9,836 bases of DNA from NCBI GenBank assembly GCA_030740335.1, contig JASLXL010000262.1, positions 1 to 9,836 of the forward strand, given 5' to 3'. A program made the translations under genes and the position numbers. Of the stretch, positions 1 through 4,677 are shown piece after piece. The DNA is from SAR202 cluster bacterium. GTDB taxonomy: Bacteria > Chloroflexota > Dehalococcoidia > SAR202 > CAJWER01. The notes beneath the pieces were generated by a model. The model had not been told where the DNA came from. It did not search any database and was given only the letters and a program-made list of their open reading frames with translations. The first letter of the stretch is position 1. The number at the start of each line of letters is the position of its first letter.

Positions 1-693
1 GTCCACGACAACCAAGTTATCGCTTACCGGCGAGCCTTCGAGGGCGATTCGGTGTCGGCCTTCGGCGGAATCGTCGGGTTCAACCGACCGGTGACCGCTG
101 CAACGGCCGAGGCCATGCGCGGGGTTCTGTTCGACGTCATCATCGCCCCCGGATACGAGCCTGAGGCACTCAAGCTGCTAGAGAGGCGTAAGCGCACCCG
201 CGTGCTACAGGCAGAGCTAGCGGTAGGCCCAATGGAGGGCGTCGATGTACGCCGGGTCACGGGTGGCGCGCTAATACAGGCTGTCGACAACATAGGAATC
301 GACACCGCGTCGTGGGAGGTCAAAAGCAAGCGCAAGCCGAGCGAGGCCGAAATGGAGGACCTCTCGTTTGCCTGGAAGGCAGCCAAACACGTGCGTTCCA
401 ACGCAATCGTCCTTGCGAAGAACTCCGCTCTCGTGGGTATGGGAGCGGGCCAGCCCAACCGTGTAACCAGCGTCCATCTGGCGCTCCGTATCGCGGGTGA
501 CGCGGCAATCGGGACCGTCATGGCATCGGACGCCTTCATGCCCTTCGCCGACAACATCGAGATGGCGGCCGAGGGCAGCGTTACCGCCATTGTGCAACCC
601 GGCGGTTCGATGCGCGACGACGAGGTCATCGCAGCGGCAGATCGCCTCGGCATCGCTCTGGTCTTCACCGGCGTCCGCCACTTCAAGCACTAG
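1..693 (+). CDS. purH: Bifunctional purine biosynthesis protein PurH, C-terminal part (5'-truncated by window edge)
   Basis: The protein carries the AICAR transformylase domain, which formylates AICAR with 10-formyl-THF; the IMP cyclohydrolase domain is N-terminal and lies outside the window. The reading frame is open from base 1 and gives 230 visible residues. Recognisable family blocks are SAFGGIVGFNR near the start, SNAIVLAKNSALVGMGAGQ in the middle, then MASDAFMPFADNIE, VQPGGSMRDDEVI and the typical PurH tail FTGVRHFKH before the TAG. These match the C-terminal half of bacterial PurH almost block for block. The upstream KHxNPCG block, which carries the substrate-contacting Lys-His, is not in the window. 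It is a cytoplasmic enzyme of de novo purine synthesis. A glycosyltransferase starts 7 nt after the stop, so the two may share a transcript. The assignment is secure; the true start cannot be seen. Confidence 0.97.
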   Translation, partial: VHDNQVIAYRRAFEGDSVSAFGGIVGFNRPVTAATAEAMRGVLFDVIIAPGYEPEALKLLERRKRTRVLQAELAVGPMEGVDVRRVTGGALIQAVDNIGIDTASWEVKSKRKPSEAEMEDLSFAWKAAKHVRSNAIVLAKNSALVGMGAGQPNRVTSVHLALRIAGDAAIGTVMASDAFMPFADNIEMAAEGSVTAIVQPGGSMRDDEVIAAADRLGIALVFTGVRHFKH

Positions 694-700
694 GTGCGCC

Positions 701-1447
701 GTGCCAGCCTCAATTGAATTTGTCATCCCCGTTCTCAACGAGGAGCGCGCCTTGGGCCCCAGCGTGGCGCGGCTCCATGCCTACCTCTCTGAAAATCTAG
801 CCCAGTACGACTGGCGGATCCTCGTTGCCGACAATGGTTCCACTGATGATACGCCCGGGGTGGCGGCACGCCTTACCACTGACATGGACCGGGTGGGTTA
901 CTTGCGTCTGGAGCAGCGGGGCCGTGGTTGCGCCCTGCACCATTCGTGGCTAGAGAGCGACGCCAATATCCTGGCATACATGGACGTCGACCTGTCGACC
1001 GATCTCGATTCGTTGCCGGTCATAGTTGAGGCGATCTACGCCGAGGGTTACGACATTGCCATAGGCTCACGCCTTGCCAAGGGCGCGACGGTCATCGGAC
1101 GTCCACCACACCGTGAATTCATTTCACAGGCGTACAGCATTTTGTTCAGAAGCATGTTCTTCACCAGCTTCAAAGACGCCCAATGTGGTTTCAAGGCCAT
1201 CTCTCGCGGCGCCGTCAAGGATCTCGTGCCGTTGGTTCAAGATCTGGGGTGGTTCTTTGACAGCGAGTTGCTGATCGTCGCGGAAAAGAGCGGGTATCGC
1301 ATCAAGGAGGTCCCCGTGCGCTGGACCGACGACGCGGACAGTCGGGTCAGGATCGTAAGGACCGCCTACGGCGACCTGAAGGGTCTCCTGCGACTACGCT
1401 TCGGCGGCCTGCGCAGGGCCAAGAAGCAGCTCGTATCAAGACACTGA
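701..1447 (+). CDS. GT2-family glycosyltransferase, dolichyl-phosphate glucosyltransferase-like
   Basis: A 248-residue GT-A fold glycosyltransferase. The N-terminus IEFVIPVLNEE is the classic family-2 start. It is followed by ADNGSTDDT (about residues 43-51) and the metal/nucleotide-sugar motif MDVDL with DVD at 95-97. The second half carries blocks typical of DPG-synthase/ALG5-like proteins: IGSRL (121-125), DAQCGFKA (159-166), WFFDSELL (184-191) and EVPVRW (203-208). By family knowledge such enzymes move glucose or a related sugar from a nucleotide sugar to a polyprenyl phosphate at the inner face of the membrane; the actual donor and acceptor are not readable here. No C-terminal membrane segment is present, so it is a bare catalytic domain ending in a basic tail. 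The GTG at 701 was chosen because homology begins immediately and purH ends 7 nt upstream; a weak AGGTG at 692-696 could serve as ribosome site. The frame stays open further upstream but lies inside purH. Confidence 0.9.
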   Translation: MPASIEFVIPVLNEERALGPSVARLHAYLSENLAQYDWRILVADNGSTDDTPGVAARLTTDMDRVGYLRLEQRGRGCALHHSWLESDANILAYMDVDLSTDLDSLPVIVEAIYAEGYDIAIGSRLAKGATVIGRPPHREFISQAYSILFRSMFFTSFKDAQCGFKAISRGAVKDLVPLVQDLGWFFDSELLIVAEKSGYRIKEVPVRWTDDADSRVRIVRTAYGDLKGLLRLRFGGLRRAKKQLVSRH

Positions 1448-1574
1448 TCACGCTGAGGAGAGGAAGGGTTTGAGGTTTGGGCTGGGACCCAAAACTCAAT
1501 ACGTTCCCGACGTGCGGCGTCCGTACCCTGTACCCTATACGCCAAACTCCATACTGTTTCTCCGGAGGCTTTTG
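1448..1574 (+). promoter_or_regulatory. Leader of the alcohol dehydrogenase gene with hairpins and a tandem heptamer
   Basis: This 127-nt gap opens with a purine-rich run at 1455-1468 that resembles a Shine-Dalgarno sequence in front of the in-frame TTG at 1470. An inverted repeat TTTGGG/CCCAAA (1476-1481 and 1488-1493, 6-nt loop) follows. GTTTGG at 1475-1480 could instead pair with CCAAAC at 1542-1547. A second stem, GGCGT/ACGCC (1516-1520 and 1539-1543), encloses two adjacent copies of GTACCCT (1523-1529, 1530-1536). The real ribosome site GGAGG sits at 1564-1568, six nt before the ATG. No T-run follows the hairpins and I see no convincing -35/-10 pair, so promoter, attenuator or mere spacer all remain possible. 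Confidence 0.3.
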
Positions 1575-2591
1575 ATGAGAGCAGCCGTATACAAGGGCGA
1601 TCAACGGCTCAGCGTCGAGGAGGTCCCGACCCCTTCGCCTGGGCCCGGGCAGGTGCTCGTGCAGGTGAAATACTGCGCTATCTGCGGAACTGATATTCAC
1701 GCGGTGCTGTACGACGCAGCGCCGGTGGGCGTGGTCATGGGGCACGAATTTTGTGGCACGATCGCTACCCTGGGGGATGGCGTAACTAGTTGGGCCGTGG
1801 GGGATCGCGTGGTCGGGGGCGGAGGCACCGTGCCGCCCGGCAAAGAGGGCGCGCAATTAGCGCACCCTCGCTACGACTACCGCACTATGGGATTCGCCAG
1901 CAAGCCGATGAGGGCGTATGCTGACTATATTTTGATGGAGGAGTGGGACCCGGTACCGATCCCGGAGGGTGTATCTGACGAGGCAGCGGCTCTCTGCGAA
2001 CCCTGCGCCATCGCCGTCCGAGCCACACGGCAGTCCGACCTGAAATTGGGTGACTCAGTGATGGTACTGGGGGGCGGACCCATCGGGTTGTTTTGCCTGC
2101 AGGCTGCCCGGGCGGCCGGCGCTACGTCTGTGTACCTTTCTGAGCCTACCCCAGTCCGTCGAGAGGCAGCGCTAGCCCTGGGCGCGGACGCGGTCATCGA
2201 CCCCAATCAGGGCGATGTGGTAGAGCAGGCGATAGCGCTCACGAACGGTCTCGGTCCCGATGTGGTCTTCGACTGTGCGGGATGGCAGCGGACGTTCGAC
2301 CAGTCTCTGAGTATGGTCCGTCGGAACGGCCAGGTTGTGCTGGTCGCCATAGCTTGGGAAGACATTCCGGTGCTTCCCATCGATTGGATGGGCCGCGAGG
2401 TAAGGATTCAGACGACGTTTGGCTCGGTGGCCGACGACTGGCGGGTCGCTCTGGACCTCATGAAAACAGGCCGGGTCGACGTGGCGCCGCTCCTTTCGGA
2501 CGACTCTTTCGTTCCGCTGGAAAGGATCAATGAGACCTTTGAGGCACTGACAAAGCCGACAACCCAACTCCAAATGGTCATCAGAATGTAG
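1575..2591 (+). CDS. Zinc-type medium-chain alcohol/polyol dehydrogenase
   Basis: A 338-residue MDR-superfamily oxidoreductase, NAD(P)-dependent, acting on an unknown alcohol or polyol. Catalytic-zinc residues are visible: Cys37 in CAICGTD, His57-Glu58 in MGHEFCG, and Glu142 in CEPCA. The Rossmann turn is GGGPIG (166-171) in VMVLGGGPIGLFCLQAARAAGA, and the next strand ends SEP (189-191). An acidic residue at that point usually goes with NAD preference. The best-matching groups are threonine, sorbitol and butanediol dehydrogenases. The loop at about 80-110 that normally holds four zinc-binding cysteines contains none, so the structural zinc is absent. The start ATG 1575 has GGAGG at ideal spacing. 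An in-frame extension to TTG 1470 would add 35 residues with no family resemblance. It is followed by an SDR remnant. Family is certain, substrate is not. Confidence 0.93.
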   Translation: MRAAVYKGDQRLSVEEVPTPSPGPGQVLVQVKYCAICGTDIHAVLYDAAPVGVVMGHEFCGTIATLGDGVTSWAVGDRVVGGGGTVPPGKEGAQLAHPRYDYRTMGFASKPMRAYADYILMEEWDPVPIPEGVSDEAAALCEPCAIAVRATRQSDLKLGDSVMVLGGGPIGLFCLQAARAAGATSVYLSEPTPVRREAALALGADAVIDPNQGDVVEQAIALTNGLGPDVVFDCAGWQRTFDQSLSMVRRNGQVVLVAIAWEDIPVLPIDWMGREVRIQTTFGSVADDWRVALDLMKTGRVDVAPLLSDDSFVPLERINETFEALTKPTTQLQMVIRM

Positions 2592-2630
2592 GGCGGCGCT
2601 GCACGCGCTTAGTGCGGGCGGGGCCAGCAC

Positions 2631-3059
2631 GGGGCAGGAACCACGCTGTTGGACGCCAAAGAGGAAGATTGGGACACTGTCGTGGACGTCAATCTGAAGA
2701 GCGTGTGGCTGTGCATGAAGTACGAGATACCCGAGATGCTCAAGTGCGATGGTGGTGCGTTCGCCAACAACTCCGCAGAGGTCGTACTCCGAGGTTCATT
2801 GAATTTTTCGTTCGCCGCCAGCAAGCACGGAGTGAGATTGGCTTAACGAAGTCTGCGGCACTTGGCTATGGGAACCAGGGTCTCCGTGTCAACGTCGTTT
2901 GTACGGGCTGGATGCGCCACTCGTCAGTGGAACTGTTCTTGGACGACCCCGAGCTCAAAGCGATTGTTCAGAAGATGGAGCCGGCCGGACGTCTTGGGCA
3001 TCCGGGCTGTCTGCCGGTGGGTCTACACAGACGGCAGAGGACCCGCCGCATCCATTTGA
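2631..3059 (+). pseudogene. Decayed short-chain dehydrogenase/reductase (SDR), truncated and frameshifted
   Basis: Homology to the classical SDR family can be followed across two frames. Frame one (about 2631-2834) reads AGTTLLDAKEEDWDTVVDVN, then the KSVWLCMKYEIPEML helix, NNSAE (catalytic Ser strand) and FAASKHGV. An extra AG at 2835-2836 breaks the frame, which otherwise ends at a TAA nearby. Frame two resumes at 2837 with IGLTKSAALGYGNQGLRVNV, VCTGW and then GRLGHP. Near 2997-3010 the resemblance seems to slip again to a third frame (AVCRWVYTD) ending in TGA at 3057-3059. The N-terminal third with the TGxxxGIG cofactor site is absent; only about 40 nt separate the remnant from the dehydrogenase stop. 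The YxxxK active site reads FxxxK: codon 2811-2813 is TTC. Its 3' end lies antisense under the MFS gene tail. It cannot make a working SDR and is best read as a relic of a dehydrogenase pair. Confidence 0.85.
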
Positions 3060-4312
3060 AGGCCGTGGGTGAAGATTCGCCTGGTTATCGCGACGCGCCA
3101 GCTCACGACCATCACCACGATGAAGGCTATCCCGCCCACCGTTAGTAGTAGTGGCGCATTCAGTGTATCGGAGAGGGTTCCGTTGAGTAGATTAGCCACC
3201 GCCATCATGCCGCCGACGTGCACCGAGTAAACCCCTCCTACGCGCCCCCTGACCCCGTCCGGTACGATCGCCTGGATCATCGAGTGAGTCAGCGTCATGA
3301 ATCCTACCTGGGCTGCACCCATCAGAGCAGCGGCAGTCAGGGCCACAGGCATGCCAGTGGATGCTGCAAGAACCACCGGCGCAAGTCCTGAGAGGACCCC
3401 CAGGTTGAGGAAGAGGCGCCCTCGCGTGGATTCCCTTCGGACCCCGGCCAGAAATACCACAGATACCATGGCGCCTACGCCCACGGCCATCATCAGGTAT
3501 GCAAACCCGGCCTTATCCTCGCCAAGTTGTTCTCTGGAGAAAACCGGTAGTATGGACTCGAACGACATGGTCAGGCCGCAGTGGAAAATCGCCATCACTA
3601 CGATTGCGAAAAGCATCGGCGTACGATAGACGTAGAGGAGCCCTGCTATCAGATTTTTGACCAGACTCTGACTGGTGTCGATTACGCCCGTCGAGGCCGT
3701 ACGAATCCGTAACGTCTGGATAAGGCTAATCCCATAGAACACGGTGCAGATCGAGAACGCGCTTCCGGGACCGGCCGTTAGGAGCAATGGCGCGATTACG
3801 GCGGGCCCGATCACCCTAGATCCCTGTCCTGCTGCCTGGTGCAGCGCAACGGCGTTGAGGAGCAGCCGCTTCGGCACGATATTTGGAATAAGAGCCTGGG
3901 TCGCCGGCACCTGGGCGGCTCGCGCAGAGCCATCCACCAGGGCCAGCACAACCAGCATCCAAGTTTCGATTATCCCGGTCAGCGCCAGCACTGCCAGGAC
4001 CAGGTTGTGGACGACGCTCACGCCGAACATCGCGGCCATCACGGTCCTGCGGTCGAACCGGTCCGATAGATAGCCACTAATGGGCGTCACTATTACCCGC
4101 GGCACCATCGCGGCGAATGTGACGAGTCCGACCCACATCGAGGAGTCCGAGATGGTGTACACGAGGGAGCCGCGGGCCACGATCAGGGCCCAGGATGCTG
4201 CGCCCGCGAAGACGCTGGCGTACCACATCGTCCGATAGTCACGACTCTTCAGCGTTTCGAGGTGGTGGTTCGCCCAACGGGCACTAAAGCTTTTCAGGGG
4301 CCGTGACCTCAT
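3023..4312 (-). CDS. Major facilitator superfamily exporter (EntS/MFS_3-like)
   Basis: A 429-residue inner-membrane transporter. After a cytoplasmic lead-in ending LKSRDYRTMW, about twelve hydrophobic segments follow, in two groups of six separated by a loop around the IRTASTGVIDTSQSLVKN stretch. MFS motif A is clear as GYLSDRFDRR (about 80-89), between TM2 and TM3. The SRDYR lead-in and overall layout match the EntS/MFS_3 branch, which by family knowledge expels small hydrophobic compounds, siderophores or drugs using the proton gradient; the substrate cannot be read. The ATG at 4312 was chosen because a sigma70-like promoter ends 34 nt upstream and this length suits the family. A longer frame to GTG 4408 would start upstream of that promoter. 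No Shine-Dalgarno is seen. The last 10-15 residues run antisense through the SDR relic, so the C-terminal tail is probably a recent addition. It appears monocistronic. Confidence 0.92.
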   Translation of the reverse strand: MRSRPLKSFSARWANHHLETLKSRDYRTMWYASVFAGAASWALIVARGSLVYTISDSSMWVGLVTFAAMVPRVIVTPISGYLSDRFDRRTVMAAMFGVSVVHNLVLAVLALTGIIETWMLVVLALVDGSARAAQVPATQALIPNIVPKRLLLNAVALHQAAGQGSRVIGPAVIAPLLLTAGPGSAFSICTVFYGISLIQTLRIRTASTGVIDTSQSLVKNLIAGLLYVYRTPMLFAIVVMAIFHCGLTMSFESILPVFSREQLGEDKAGFAYLMMAVGVGAMVSVVFLAGVRRESTRGRLFLNLGVLSGLAPVVLAASTGMPVALTAAALMGAAQVGFMTLTHSMIQAIVPDGVRGRVGGVYSVHVGGMMAVANLLNGTLSDTLNAPLLLTVGGIAFIVVMVVSWRVAITRRIFTHGLQMDAAGPLPSV

Positions 4313-4345
4313 CGTAGCAATCGGCCATCGTACCGAACGCGTGCC

Positions 4346-4374
4346 ATTGTAAACGTGTACGGCTGGTGTGTCAC
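4346..4374 (-). promoter_or_regulatory. Sigma70-like promoter of the MFS gene
   Basis: Read on the minus strand, a -35 box GTGACA (4369-4374) and a -10 box TACAAT (4346-4351) are separated by exactly 17 nt, and each matches the consensus at five of six positions. Transcription would begin near 4339-4340, giving a leader of about 27 nt before the ATG at 4312. This placement argues against the longer open frame that begins at 4408. Confidence 0.65.
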
Positions 4375-4434
4375 CGGCATGGGAAGTCCGGCTTCGTTCT
4401 TCTCGCACTCAGTTTTTAACCCCCTCCCCCAAGA

Positions 4435-4513
4435 GTGATAAAAATTATTCGAGGGGCACCCTCACACACCCGGTCCTTCGGCTTCGCTCAAAGACAAGCA
4501 CCGGGACTCTGCA
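4435..4513. repeat. Intergenic hairpin repeat, copy A
   Basis: An A/T-rich lead-in is followed by the small inverted repeat GAGGG-GCA-CCCTC (4451-4463), the shared octamer CACCCTCA (4457-4464), an insert, and the shared heptamer CTCTGCA (4507-4513). The insert is itself a hairpin: CCCGGT at 4469-4474 pairs with ACCGGG at 4500-4505, and inside it GTCCTT (4473-4478) nearly pairs with AAAGAC (4490-4495). It resembles the REP-like CTTCG...GCTCA palindromes I recall as common in some environmental genomes. The octamer-to-heptamer order recurs at 4592-4622 and 8536-8575, which is why the three are treated as one family. Confidence 0.5.
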
Positions 4514-4567
4514 CCTGAGCCGCCCGTTGGCACACGACAGGATTTACGAACGTGGGAATGGCAAGGT

Positions 4568-4622
4568 TTGATGATGATTACAATGTGAGAGCACCCTCAC
4601 ATTCCGGGAAGAGGGCTCTGCA
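4568..4622. repeat. Intergenic hairpin repeat, copy B
   Basis: A perfect 8-bp inverted repeat AATGTGAG/CTCACATT (4582-4589 and 4596-4603, 6-nt loop) contains the shared octamer CACCCTCA (4592-4599), and the shared heptamer CTCTGCA follows at 4616-4622. This is the shortest insert of the three copies. It lies 75-95 nt past the stop of the lipoprotein gene, read on that gene's strand, so it could act as a transcript-end hairpin, but no T-run follows. Together with copy A it fills most of the 365-nt gap 4313-4677, in which I see no gene. Confidence 0.5.
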
Positions 4623-4677
4623 ATTGCGCACGTCCTGGTAGATTTCGGAAGAAAATGCGTACGGAGCATGTGGAGGG

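Noticed and set aside
24..686. Minus-strand frame of 220 codons opposite purH
   Set aside because: It is antisense to a clearly conserved purH, and the translation has no family features.
497..700. N-terminal extension of the glycosyltransferase
   Set aside because: It lies inside purH in another frame; homology to glycosyltransferases starts right after the GTG at 701.
4313..4408. Longer MFS protein from GTG 4408
   Set aside because: It would begin upstream of the sigma70-like promoter at 4346-4374, and the extra 32 residues look unlike a transporter N-terminus.
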